Assembly: GCF_003544815.1 (NCBI RefSeq)
Contig: NZ_CP032100.1
Span: 62,001-126,000 of the forward strand
Reading direction: 5' to 3'
Length of the DNA stretch: 64,000 nucleotides
DNA from: Arcobacter suis CECT 7833
GTDB lineage: Bacteria > Campylobacterota > Campylobacteria > Campylobacterales > Arcobacteraceae
Shown here: piece by piece, positions 9,119-18,118 of the stretch
Layout of the letters: each line of letters opens with the position of its first letter
Position numbering within the stretch: the stretch's first letter is position 1
Notes under the pieces: model-generated
Seen by the model: the letters and a program-made list of their open reading frames with translations, nothing else
What the model was told of the DNA's origin: nothing
The model's database searches: none
Translations under genes and position numbers: made by a program

Positions 9119-10756
9119 TTATGGAATCATCCATGTTAAAATATAAGCTTGAGCCATTGTAATAAGACCTATAAAAGTTACAAGTATTAAACTGTGTTTA
9201 ACTGTAAATCTAAATAAGTCAGACTCTTTTCCAACAATACCTGTAGATGCACAAGCAATAGCGATAGATTGTGGAGAAATCATTTTACCACATACACCCC
9301 CAGTAGTATTTGCAGCTACCATTAATGTTTCATTAAGCCCTAATTGTTGAGCAGTTTGTTGTTGTAATCCGCAGAAAAGTGCATTCGATGAAGTATCTGA
9401 ACCTGTTAAGAATACTCCTAACCATCCAAGGAATGGTGAAAAGAAAGGGAACATAAATCCAGTATTTGCAAGAACAAGTGCCATAGTTGAAGACATACCT
9501 GAATAGTTCATAACAAATGCAAAAGCAAGAACCATACCAATAGATAAAATTGCCCATTTAAGTTCAAAAAGTGTTTCACCCATTGTTTTTGTAGCTGTTG
9601 TTACATTTAATCTAAAAATAAATAAAGTGATAATTGCTGTTAAGAAAATAGCAGTACCAGTTGCAGAAAGAGGATTAAATGTATATACAACCTCAAATGA
9701 TTTAGGAGCACTCGTAATTGGAGGCATTTTAAAAATCATATTGTGAATTTCTGTGAATTCAAATTTGAAGATAGTATCTGCGAAAATTTGACCTTTTGCA
9801 AAAAAAGCTTTAAACCATTTAGTTGTCCATATTGTAACCATTACTGAAAGAATTATAAATGGTGACCATGCTTTAAATACTTCACCCGTAGTGTGTGGTA
9901 CTAAATTGAAACCTTCCATATTAGCTTTCATAACATTTTTTGGTTTCCATGATTTTAAGAAAACTGTAGTTGCTACAATAGAAACGATTGCAGAAGTAAC
10001 ATCCGGTAATTCAGGTCCGATGAAATTTGATGTTAAATATTGAGTAATAGCAAAACTTCCACCTGCAACAAGTGCAACTGGCCATACTTCTTTAATACCT
10101 TTCCATCCGTCCATCATAGCAACAAGCCATAAAGGAATAATCAATGATAATAGTGGTAATTGTCTACCAGCCATTGCTCCAATAGTAAAAGCATCAATTG
10201 AAGTAACTTGTCCTGCAACAATAATTGGAACCCCAAGTGCACCAAATGCAACAGGAGCAGTGTTTGCGATAAGACACAATCCAGCAGCGTATAATGGGTT
10301 AAATCCAAGACCAACTAAAATAGCAGCTGTAATAGCAACAGGCGCACCAAATCCAGCAGCACCTTCTAAAAAAGCACCAAATGCAAAACCAATTAAAATA
10401 ACTTGAATTCTTTGGTCTTCAGTTATTGAAATAATTGAATTTCTAATAATATCAAATTGACCACTTTTAACAGTTAATTTGTATAAGAATACTGATGCTA
10501 CGATAATCCAAGCAATCGGCCATAAACCAAATAAGAATCCATATTCAGCTGATGCGAATACCATATTAACTGGCATATCAAATCCAAAAACTGCTACAAT
10601 CATAGAAAGAGCTAACGTAATGATTGCTGCGTAGTGTCCTTTCATTCTAAATACTGCTAGTGCCAAAAAGAAAAAAACAATAGGGATCAGTGCTACAAGC
10701 GCCGATAGTCCTAAGCTATCTCCAATTGGAGCATATACTTGTTGCCAAGTTTGCAT
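9119..10756 (-). CDS. lctP: L-lactate permease
   Basis: A 545-residue inner-membrane transporter of the LctP/LldP family, with about 12-14 hydrophobic segments spanning the whole length. Family signatures are visible: FLEGAAGFGAPVAITAAIL, the GALGVPIIVAGQVT segment, FPFFSPFLGWLGVFLTGSDT and the C-terminal GGVCGKMISPQSIAIA. It imports lactate by proton symport, and related members also take glycolate. GGAGG lies seven bases before the ATG. It stands between the two-component regulator genes and dld on the same strand. Confidence 0.96.
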   Translation of the reverse strand: MQTWQQVYAPIGDSLGLSALVALIPIVFFFLALAVFRMKGHYAAIITLALSMIVAVFGFDMPVNMVFASAEYGFLFGLWPIAWIIVASVFLYKLTVKSGQFDIIRNSIISITEDQRIQVILIGFAFGAFLEGAAGFGAPVAITAAILVGLGFNPLYAAGLCLIANTAPVAFGALGVPIIVAGQVTSIDAFTIGAMAGRQLPLLSLIIPLWLVAMMDGWKGIKEVWPVALVAGGSFAITQYLTSNFIGPELPDVTSAIVSIVATTVFLKSWKPKNVMKANMEGFNLVPHTTGEVFKAWSPFIILSVMVTIWTTKWFKAFFAKGQIFADTIFKFEFTEIHNMIFKMPPITSAPKSFEVVYTFNPLSATGTAIFLTAIITLFIFRLNVTTATKTMGETLFELKWAILSIGMVLAFAFVMNYSGMSSTMALVLANTGFMFPFFSPFLGWLGVFLTGSDTSSNALFCGLQQQTAQQLGLNETLMVAANTTGGVCGKMISPQSIAIACASTGIVGKESDLFRFTVKHSLILVTFIGLITMAQAYILTWMIP

Positions 10757-10843
10757 ATAAAACCTCCATAATAAAAAATATCCAAAGAATATTAAAATGG
10801 TATGAGATTTATATGATTTTAATGGGTGTAAGAAGGAAAGGAA

Positions 10844-11488
10844 TCAAATATCTTTAAAAATGTATCCAGTATCAACAACTGTTTGAATAAACTCTTTGTT
10901 TAATATCTTTCTTACTCTTCTAATTAAACTTCGAATAGATTCTAAAGATACAAAACTTCCTTCCCAAACATAGTTTTCTATTGTACTATATGTAATTACT
11001 TGATTTTTTTTGCTAAGAAAAAGATTCATAAGAAGTTTTTCTTTTTTTGTTAATCTGGTTTCTTCATCATCAATAACTAAAGTTGCTGATTTAAAATCAA
11101 AATATGAATTTGTATCAAAATAGATTTTATCATCTTTGATATTACAAAGTTTTTCTATTTTTATCTCTAATTCATCAATAAAAAAAGGTTTTTTTAAATA
11201 ATCATTACAGCCAAAATCATAAGATTGTTTTATTACATCAAGTTCAACACTCGCACTTATAATTATTACTGGAATTACATCATAATATTCTCTTATTTTT
11301 TTTAAAATATTTATACCATCTATATTTGGAACATTTATATCTAAAATAAAACAAGAAAAACCTTCTGTTATTCTTTCATAAGCCTTTGCCCCATCTGTAA
11401 AAGACTCTACACTATAATTTTTTAGTTTTAATCTTTTTGTTATAGTTTCATTCAATTTTTGATTATCTTCTAAAAGTAAGATTTTCAT
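10844..11488 (-). CDS. OmpR-type response regulator of the lactate locus
   Basis: A 214-residue regulator. The receiver domain (residues 1-115) has the acidic pair at E7/D8, the phosphoacceptor D50 in FILDINVP and the conserved Lys in LKKPF near residue 100. Residues about 125-212 are a winged-helix DNA-binding domain with the LTKKEKLLMNLFLS and SIRSLIRRVRKIL blocks. It starts one base after its partner kinase gene ends and precedes lctP, so it probably controls lactate uptake and oxidation genes. The ligand is inferred from position only. Confidence 0.85.
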   Translation of the reverse strand: MKILLLEDNQKLNETITKRLKLKNYSVESFTDGAKAYERITEGFSCFILDINVPNIDGINILKKIREYYDVIPVIIISASVELDVIKQSYDFGCNDYLKKPFFIDELEIKIEKLCNIKDDKIYFDTNSYFDFKSATLVIDDEETRLTKKEKLLMNLFLSKKNQVITYSTIENYVWEGSFVSLESIRSLIRRVRKILNKEFIQTVVDTGYIFKDI

Positions 11489-11489
11489 T

Positions 11490-13682
11490 TTAAACCTTTT
11501 TGTGTGGAAGTTTTATTGTAAAGATAACATTATTTTTATTGTTTCGGACATTAATCGTTCCTCTCATTTTATCTTCAATGATAATTTTGGCCATATAAAG
11601 ACCAATTCCAGTTCCATCTTCTTTAGTTGTAAAATATGGTTCAAAAATAGAATTAATGATTTTTTCATCAATTGCACCAGCATCATCAATAATTTCAATT
11701 GTATTAAAATTTGTACATCTTTCAATATTTATATCAATTTTTCCTTTTTGATTTATAGGAAGATCTTTTTCTACAATTTTATTTTTTGCGTTGTTTATGA
11801 TATTTAATAAAACTTGTTTAAATTCATTTTCATATCCATAAATCAATAATTCTTCATTTTTATTTTTATAATTAAAATTCATTTTAATATTCGAATAAAA
11901 TATTTGTTTTCCAATTATTTCGTTGATTTCATTAAAAGCTTTAGATATAGAAAAAAGGTTTTTTTTAGTTGATGGTTTAAGGAAATTTCTAAAATCACTT
12001 AGAGTTTTTGACATATATTTTATTTGAATCATAGAATCATTTACAAAACTTTTAACATCATTATCTTTTAATTCATTTAATAAATATGAAGTTTGAATAT
12101 CTTGTACAAGAGCTGACAATTCAACTAATGGTTCGTTCCATTGATGAGCGATTGCTGCAATCATATCACCCATTTCGGCTAGTTTACTTTGTTGAATTAA
12201 AAATTGTTTTTGCTGAATTCTTTCAGTTATATCATCCATAATACAAACAATCCCACCGACACTTCCGTCTATATTTTTATAAACTGCTTTATTTAAAATG
12301 ATATGTTTCATTTCATTTGAAGGAGTATAAAAAGTAAATTCAGAAGTACTTGTGCTAAAAGTTTGCAATAACTCTTTGTCAATAAGAGTATTTTTAGTTG
12401 CAACTTTAATTGGAAAAAAATCAAAGGCAGTTTTTCCAATGATTTCATTTCTTGTTGAGCTTACTAAAGATGCAAATGCAGTATTACAACCCAAAAATTT
12501 ACCTTCAGTATTTTTGTAATAAATAGGATTTGGAATAGTGTCAAGAAGCACTTTATCAAACTCTATTCTATTTGAAAGTTCAAGTTCAAGCTTTTCTCTT
12601 CTTTGAATATTAGCTTTTAAAATTACAACAATAATACTCAATACAAAAATTGTAATAATAGTTATAATAAAAAATCTAGTATGTTCTTTATAAATAGATG
12701 CAGGTTCATTTATTATTAGAGGATTTTCAACATAGTTAGAAACATCAAGATTAAATCTTTTTAATTCATCATAATTAAACATATAAAGATTTGGAGATTT
12801 TTCTAAAACAGGAATATCTTTTATATTTTTTCCATTTAAAACTTCAAGAGCCATTTTAGAAACAGTTTCACCTTGAGCAACAGCAGAAGTTAATAAACCT
12901 CCTACCATTCCACTGTTTAAGTAAAAGTCCCAAAGTCCATAAATGGGAACTTGACTTACTTTTTTTACCTCTTCAAAACTTTGTTTGTATGTAAAATAGT
13001 GTCCAGTTGTATCTTTAAATAAAAGTACAAATAAAATAGCACTATTTGCTTTTTCTAGTTTTGAAACTTTCGTTTTTAAATCAGTTATTTCAAGGTTATC
13101 TGTATATTCAATATTAAATTTATGTTTATATTTTTCAATAATTTTTGTTAAATCTTTTTTTACAGCATAACCAGTAATCGAGGTATCATTTATAATTAAA
13201 AGATTTTTTAAATGAGGATGCAATCTAGATATTAATTCAAAGTTCTTTTCTATATCAACTTCTTCTGCTACACCTGAAATATTTTTAAAAGTTAATTTAT
13301 CTAACATATTTTTGTTGTAGTTATTTATTCCGCAAAATAGTACGGGTACATTTTTAAATAAATAATCATAATATTTTTCCATAAAATCAAAGGCATTATT
13401 ATCACTAATAATAATTAAATCAAATTCTCTTTCTCCAAATTGTTGTTTATAAATTTTTGCAAGATTTGCTAAGTAAGAAGAGTCATCAATTCTTTTTGTA
13501 TCCATATAAACTGTAGTTAGTTCTATATTTTTATCTGAGGAAAAATTCTTTTCAATAGTTTTAGATATATCATCTGTCCACGCATATCCTTTATGGTATG
13601 AATGAATTAATAATACTTCTTTTAGTTGGTTTGCTTCTAAGAAATTAAAAAAGAGTATGCTAAATAGTAAAAAATATTTCAT
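11490..13682 (-). CDS. Sensor histidine kinase with periplasmic ABC-substrate-binding-like domain and PAS
   Basis: A 730-residue hybrid-architecture sensor. Residues 1-17 are a signal peptide. Residues about 20-310 form a periplasmic domain of the ABC-substrate-binding type (LLIHSYHKGYAWTDDI, later PVLFCGIN and GLLTSAVAQGE). One membrane helix follows at about 333-355, then a PAS domain (about 375-490, with FLGCNTAF and FDFF). The kinase core has the phosphoacceptor H513 in HQWNEPL, an N-box INNAKNK and a G-box GTGIGLYMAK. It lies between lutC and the response regulator, so it may sense lactate or a related organic acid outside the cytoplasm. The ligand is unknown. Confidence 0.85.
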   Translation of the reverse strand: MKYFLLFSILFFNFLEANQLKEVLLIHSYHKGYAWTDDISKTIEKNFSSDKNIELTTVYMDTKRIDDSSYLANLAKIYKQQFGEREFDLIIISDNNAFDFMEKYYDYLFKNVPVLFCGINNYNKNMLDKLTFKNISGVAEEVDIEKNFELISRLHPHLKNLLIINDTSITGYAVKKDLTKIIEKYKHKFNIEYTDNLEITDLKTKVSKLEKANSAILFVLLFKDTTGHYFTYKQSFEEVKKVSQVPIYGLWDFYLNSGMVGGLLTSAVAQGETVSKMALEVLNGKNIKDIPVLEKSPNLYMFNYDELKRFNLDVSNYVENPLIINEPASIYKEHTRFFIITIITIFVLSIIVVILKANIQRREKLELELSNRIEFDKVLLDTIPNPIYYKNTEGKFLGCNTAFASLVSSTRNEIIGKTAFDFFPIKVATKNTLIDKELLQTFSTSTSEFTFYTPSNEMKHIILNKAVYKNIDGSVGGIVCIMDDITERIQQKQFLIQQSKLAEMGDMIAAIAHQWNEPLVELSALVQDIQTSYLLNELKDNDVKSFVNDSMIQIKYMSKTLSDFRNFLKPSTKKNLFSISKAFNEINEIIGKQIFYSNIKMNFNYKNKNEELLIYGYENEFKQVLLNIINNAKNKIVEKDLPINQKGKIDINIERCTNFNTIEIIDDAGAIDEKIINSIFEPYFTTKEDGTGIGLYMAKIIIEDKMRGTINVRNNKNNVIFTIKLPHKKV

Positions 13683-13707
13683 TATAATCCTCTATTTAGC
13701 AATTATA

Positions 13708-14295
13708 TCAAGATTTCACGAAAATCACATATCCTGATTTTGGTCCATGAGCGCCAATAACCAAAGATTGTTCTATATCAGCAGTTTTTGAAGGACCTGA
13801 AATAAATACTCCATATCCAGCATTTTCAAAATCAATTTTTTCATAAGCTTCATGCATATTATTTAAAAGTTCATTTTCTTCAATTACAATTATAATATTT
13901 TGGGCAATAAAATATAAAGCTCTATGTCTATTATTTTCATTTTTCATCCAAATAGCACCATTTTCAGCAACTGCAAAATTTCCTTTTACTACTGCTAAAT
14001 CAATATTTTTTAAATCATGGGCATCATCAAAATCATTTGCATTAAAATTACAAACTGAGCAAAAATCAACATCACTTGCAATTTGTTTTTCATCGGGATA
14101 AAGAGATTTTATTGTTTCATCTAATTTATCTTTTTCGATTATTAAAGCCTTTCCTCCAACGCTTTCAAGCATAGTTGAGAAAGTCTCAAATTTATTTTCA
14201 AATTTGATACCAAAATTTTCATAACTTGGAAGTTTTACATTTTTTACAAGATTATTATCTTTAATATTTTTTAATATTTTTTCTTTGCTAGTCAT
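13708..14295 (-). CDS. lutC: Lactate utilisation protein C
   Basis: A 195-residue LUD-domain protein, the smallest subunit of the LutABC iron-sulfur L-lactate oxidase. Recognisable blocks are SVCNFNANDFDDAHDL, VAENGAIWM and the C-terminal FISGPSKTADIEQSLVIGAHGP, which is the family signature. It overlaps lutB by eight bases and is followed 25 bases later by the sensor kinase gene. Function is by family and context; in other bacteria all three Lut proteins are needed for growth on L-lactate. Confidence 0.92.
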   Translation of the reverse strand: MTSKEKILKNIKDNNLVKNVKLPSYENFGIKFENKFETFSTMLESVGGKALIIEKDKLDETIKSLYPDEKQIASDVDFCSVCNFNANDFDDAHDLKNIDLAVVKGNFAVAENGAIWMKNENNRHRALYFIAQNIIIVIEENELLNNMHEAYEKIDFENAGYGVFISGPSKTADIEQSLVIGAHGPKSGYVIFVKS

Positions 14296-15658
14296 CTAAT
14301 TCTCCATCTCTAAACATTTCTTTGAAACTTTTTGAAGGCATAACAGGTAAATCCCTTTGTTTTCCCCAAACATTTGCTTTGTTATATAAAATAGAATTTG
14401 GAAGTTTTGGCACTATAAATCTAGCCATTTTTCCTGCAAATTCAAACAGAGTTGGTTTACTCATTAGCCATGAAGTTACTTTCATTGCCATTTTTTTCTT
14501 TGGATCAATTAGATTTGCTTCTGATAAATCTTGTCTTAGACTATAAAGTTGTGAATCTAAATCAATTTTAACTGGACAAACATTTGAACATGAACCACAT
14601 AACGTACAAGCAAATGGTAAAGAGTTATGTTTTTCAGGCTCTTTTTTTGCTCCTAAGATTGAACCAATTGGTCCTGGGATTACATATTCATAAGAGTGCC
14701 CACCACTTCTTCTATAAACGGGACAGGTATTCATGCAAGCCCCACATCTAATACAGTTTAGAGCTTTTTTATTTTTATCTGATGCTAAAAACTGACTTCT
14801 ATTATTATCCACAATAATAATATGCATTTCGCCACCCTCAACTGGAGCATGGAAATGTGAAGTATAAGATGTAACTGGTTGTCCAGTCGCACTTCTTGCA
14901 AGTAGTCTTGTAAATACTGATAAATCTTCAAGTCTTGGAATAATTTTTTCAATTCCCATCGAAGCAATATGAAGTTTTGGAACACTTGCTCCCATATCTG
15001 CATTTCCTTCATTTGTACAAACTACAACACCACCTGTTTGAGCAATTGCGAAATTAACTCCTGTTAGTCCTGCTTGTGCAGTTAAAAAATCTTCTCTAAG
15101 AGCTGCTCGTGCTGCTCGTGTTAAATAAGTTGGGTCATAATTTCCTTCTTCTGTTCCTAAATGTTCATGAAAAGTATCTGAAACATCTGATTTTTTTAAG
15201 TGAATTGCAGGAAGAACTATATGTGAAGGTGGTTCATTTCGTAATTGAACGATTCTTTCACCTAAATCTGTATCAATAACTTCAATTCCAAGATTTTCTA
15301 AATATGGATTTAAGTGACACTCTTCTGTTAACATTGATTTTGATTTTACAAGTTTTGTAACACCTTTTTCTTTTAAAATCTGTGCAACAATTTGGTTATG
15401 TTCAAGTGCATCAAATGCAAAATGAACTTTTATTCCTTTTTTTGTAGCATTTTTTTCAAATTCTAAAAGATAAGTATCAAGATTTGCCATTGTATGAGTT
15501 TTTATTTGATTTGCAAACTCTCTTAATTGTTCCCATTCAGGAATTGATTTACTAGCTCTATCTCTTTTTTCTCTTACAAACCAAAGTGCTTGGTCATGCC
15601 AATGCATTCTCTCATCATTAGCAACAAATTTTGCTGCATTTACGCTGTGACTACTCAT
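14288..15658 (-). CDS. lutB: Lactate utilisation iron-sulfur protein B
   Basis: A 456-residue electron-transfer subunit of the LutABC complex. The N-terminal two thirds is a LUD domain (LTEECHLNPYLENLG, GVNFAIAQTGGVVVCTNEGN). Then come two ferredoxin-like cluster motifs, CIRCGACMNTCPVYRRSGGH and CTLCGSCSNVCPVKIDL, each with a full set of four cysteines. The C-terminal part is helical. Its start overlaps the end of lutA by four bases (ATGA) and its end overlaps lutC, so the three are one translational unit. Confidence 0.95.
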   Translation of the reverse strand: MSSHSVNAAKFVANDERMHWHDQALWFVREKRDRASKSIPEWEQLREFANQIKTHTMANLDTYLLEFEKNATKKGIKVHFAFDALEHNQIVAQILKEKGVTKLVKSKSMLTEECHLNPYLENLGIEVIDTDLGERIVQLRNEPPSHIVLPAIHLKKSDVSDTFHEHLGTEEGNYDPTYLTRAARAALREDFLTAQAGLTGVNFAIAQTGGVVVCTNEGNADMGASVPKLHIASMGIEKIIPRLEDLSVFTRLLARSATGQPVTSYTSHFHAPVEGGEMHIIIVDNNRSQFLASDKNKKALNCIRCGACMNTCPVYRRSGGHSYEYVIPGPIGSILGAKKEPEKHNSLPFACTLCGSCSNVCPVKIDLDSQLYSLRQDLSEANLIDPKKKMAMKVTSWLMSKPTLFEFAGKMARFIVPKLPNSILYNKANVWGKQRDLPVMPSKSFKEMFRDGELDD

Positions 15659-16404
15659 GGTTTAACTCCTGCAAGAATTTCAACAATATGCATTACTTTG
15701 ATTGGATTTTTATCTCTATTTATAATTCCATCCATATGCATTAAACATGACATATCTGCACCTGTGATTATTTCAGCCGATGAATTTATATGGTCTTTAA
15801 TTCTATCTTTTCCCATCGCAACTGAAATAGCTTCTTCTTGAACACTAAATGTTCCTCCAAAACCACAGCATTCATCTTCTCTTTTTAATGTAACTAATTC
15901 AATATCAGATATTTTATTTAGAAGATTTTTTAACTTTGAATCATAAGGAATATTAAGTTCACTTGCAGTTGCTAGTTTTAAAACTCTGTGTCCATGACAT
16001 GAATTATGAACTCCAACTTTATAGGGAAATGAAATATCAAAATCTATGTTTTCAATTTTTATAATATCATGTAAAAATTCGCAAACTTCATAAATTGAAG
16101 CCTTCACTTTATTGTAATCTTTATCATTGTCAAAAAATGGTGCATAATGCTCTTTTACCATAGATACACATGAACCACTAGGTGCAACAATATAATCAAA
16201 ATCTTTAAATGTTTTTACAAATTCAATAGCTAATTTTTTTACATCTTTCGAGCATCCAGAGTTTGCCATAGGTTGTCCACAGCAAGTTTGGCTAAGAGGA
16301 TATTCTATTTGTAAACCTTGATTCTTTAATAATTTATATGTTGCTTTACAAATATTTGGATATAACTCATTCATAAAACAGGGAATAAAAAGTCCTATTT
16401 TCAT
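15655..16404 (-). CDS. lutA: Lactate utilisation protein A (CCG-domain Fe-S oxidoreductase)
   Basis: A 249-residue protein with two cysteine-rich CCG domains: IPCFMNELYPNIC with CCGQPMANSGC, and VHNSCHGHR with CCGFGGTFSV. This is the LutA/YkgE and HdrB-like arrangement that binds unusual iron-sulfur clusters. It is the first gene of lutABC, with an AGGAGT ribosome-binding site before the ATG. The 61-base upstream gap is short, so transcription may start there or continue from the methyltransferase gene. Confidence 0.95.
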   Translation of the reverse strand: MKIGLFIPCFMNELYPNICKATYKLLKNQGLQIEYPLSQTCCGQPMANSGCSKDVKKLAIEFVKTFKDFDYIVAPSGSCVSMVKEHYAPFFDNDKDYNKVKASIYEVCEFLHDIIKIENIDFDISFPYKVGVHNSCHGHRVLKLATASELNIPYDSKLKNLLNKISDIELVTLKREDECCGFGGTFSVQEEAISVAMGKDRIKDHINSSAEIITGADMSCLMHMDGIINRDKNPIKVMHIVEILAGVKP

Positions 16405-16465
16405 CTACACTCCTCATTTTTAATAGCTAATTTTATATTTAGTATATGAGATATATATGATAATT

Positions 16466-17032
16466 CTATTTTTTTATAAATATACTAATATCATTTTCTA
16501 AGTAATTTTCTTTTATTTCTATTTTTTTAGATAGGCTTTTTGAATAATTAAGAATATCAAGAAAATTTACATTTGTAAGGGAATCATTCTTTAAAAAGTT
16601 AAACACAAATCCTATTTTTGAAGCTTCAAAACATTTTTTTATAAAAATGAAAATTTCATCTTTTTTTAAAATATTCATAGCGCCACTACAAATATAATAA
16701 TCAGCAAAAAGAAGTTCATCCTCTATGATATTTTTAATATAAAAACTTGTATTAAGAAATCTTTTTGATGCAAGAGTTATCATTTTTTCTTCACAATCAA
16801 TTCCAATATATGATTTTGGCTTCAAATCATTATCAAAAAGATAGTTATAATATTCTGCAAAACCACAACCTGCATCTATGATATTAGATTTTCTGATTTC
16901 ATTTCCTATAAAGTTTGTCAAAATTTCAAATCTTTTATATTGACTATATTTAGAGTTCCAATGAACTCCTTTTGCACTTATTCCATATTTTTTTATAGTA
17001 GGAGTATAAAATTCGTTATTTTTTTTCACCAT
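16466..17032 (-). CDS. Class I SAM-dependent methyltransferase, substrate unknown
   Basis: A 188-residue protein with a Rossmann-type methyltransferase core. Motif I is IIDAGCGFAEYYNYL at about residues 50-64, then YIGIDCEEKMITLA (motif II acidic residue) and YYICSGAMNIL (motif IV region). The C-terminal third is short and lysine-rich. No substrate can be assigned. It begins eight bases after the dCMP deaminase gene and is probably co-transcribed with it. Confidence 0.8.
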   Translation of the reverse strand: MVKKNNEFYTPTIKKYGISAKGVHWNSKYSQYKRFEILTNFIGNEIRKSNIIDAGCGFAEYYNYLFDNDLKPKSYIGIDCEEKMITLASKRFLNTSFYIKNIIEDELLFADYYICSGAMNILKKDEIFIFIKKCFEASKIGFVFNFLKNDSLTNVNFLDILNYSKSLSKKIEIKENYLENDISIFIKK

Positions 17033-17040
17033 ATGTAGAA

Positions 17041-17478
17041 TTATTCTGAAATTTGTTCTATTAGAACATTATTATCTTTTATAAATTTTGAAATAACTTC
17101 TGAATTAGTGTGTTCATAAGCTTTTTCATAAACAATTCTTTTTATGCCACTTGCAATTAGATTTTTTGAACATTCACTACAAGGTTCAAGAGTTACGTAA
17201 ATTGTCCCGCCTTCAATTGATATTCCTTTTCTAGCTGCCCAAATAATTGCATTCATTTCTGCATGAATTTCATATGTTTTTGACCATTCATGGTGCTCTT
17301 TAGTATATTCACCATTCCAATGTTCACTACAATTTTTATAACCAGCAGGAGTTCCATTGTATCCTGTTGATAATATTCTTCCATCTTTTACAATTACAGC
17401 TCCTACTTGTTTTGATACACATTTAGATGCTTTTGAAATCTCTTTTGCAATATTAATAAAACTTCTATCGTTTAACAT
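17041..17478 (-). CDS. Deoxycytidylate (dCMP) deaminase family protein
   Basis: A 145-residue zinc-dependent deaminase that converts dCMP to dUMP for thymidylate synthesis. The catalytic zinc site is complete: H72 and E74 in HAEMNA, C100 and C103 in PCSEC. The TGYNGTPAG loop near residue 38 is typical of dCMP deaminase rather than cytidine or tRNA adenosine deaminases. Family members are also called ComEB. AGGACT lies three bases before the ATG. It is divergent from accB. Confidence 0.92.
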   Translation of the reverse strand: MLNDRSFINIAKEISKASKCVSKQVGAVIVKDGRILSTGYNGTPAGYKNCSEHWNGEYTKEHHEWSKTYEIHAEMNAIIWAARKGISIEGGTIYVTLEPCSECSKNLIASGIKRIVYEKAYEHTNSEVISKFIKDNNVLIEQISE

Positions 17479-17604
17479 TTTAGTCCTAGTTAAATTTTTT
17501 TGATTATATCTAAAAGATATTTTAAATAAATAAGAGATGAATTCTATTTGAAACTTAAATAAAGCTTATTTAAATAAACAAAAATATATTTATCAGAAAA
17601 AATG

Positions 17605-17613
17605 TGCTATTAT
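17605..17613 (+). promoter_or_regulatory. Extended -10 promoter of accB
   Basis: TGcTATTAT, an extended -10. Transcription would begin near 17620, so the in-frame ATG at 17612 lies inside the promoter and cannot be translated from it. This places the accB start at 17648. Confidence 0.55.
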
Positions 17614-17647
17614 GAGAAAAAATTTTATTAAATTAAAAAGGCTGAGT

Positions 17648-18109
17648 ATGGATTTTAAAGATATCAAAGAATTAATAAGAGTATTTGATAAGAGTGAACT
17701 TAACAAATTAAAGGTTAAAGAAGGTGAATTCGAAATTTCTATGCAAAGAGGTTTTGAAAGTGGAGTTACAACTGTTACAACATCAGCTCCAGTTGCTCAA
17801 TCAACATTTGCATCTGCACCTGTAGTTACAACATCAGTTGTTGCAGAAGCTGTAAGTGCTCCAAAATCAGGTGAAGTTATTAATTCTCCAATGGTAGGAA
17901 CATATTATTCTTCTCCTTCTCCTGAATCTCCTTCTTTTGTTGAAGTTGGTTCTACAGTTAAAAAAGGACAAACTCTTTGTATTTTAGAAGCAATGAAAAT
18001 TATGAACGAGGTTGAAGCTGAATTTGATTGTAAAATTTTAGAAATTTTAGTTAAAGATGGTTCTCCTGTTGAATATGATATGCCAATTTTTGTTGTTGAA
18101 AAATTATAA
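17648..18109 (+). CDS. accB: Biotin carboxyl carrier protein of acetyl-CoA carboxylase
   Basis: A 153-residue carrier that holds biotin for the first step of fatty-acid synthesis. The N-terminal helix MDFKDIKELIRVF is typical of AccB. A flexible Ala/Thr/Val/Pro linker follows, then the biotinyl domain with EAMKIMNEV, in which K117 is the biotinylated lysine. A longer frame starts at 17612, but its twelve extra residues are basic and unlike AccB, and that ATG sits within the predicted -10 box. accC follows after nine bases. Confidence 0.95.
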   Translation: MDFKDIKELIRVFDKSELNKLKVKEGEFEISMQRGFESGVTTVTTSAPVAQSTFASAPVVTTSVVAEAVSAPKSGEVINSPMVGTYYSSPSPESPSFVEVGSTVKKGQTLCILEAMKIMNEVEAEFDCKILEILVKDGSPVEYDMPIFVVEKL

Positions 18110-18118
18110 GAGTTAGAT

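Noticed and set aside
17612-17647. Upstream extension of accB
   Set aside because: Its ATG lies in the predicted -10 box and the added residues do not resemble AccB.
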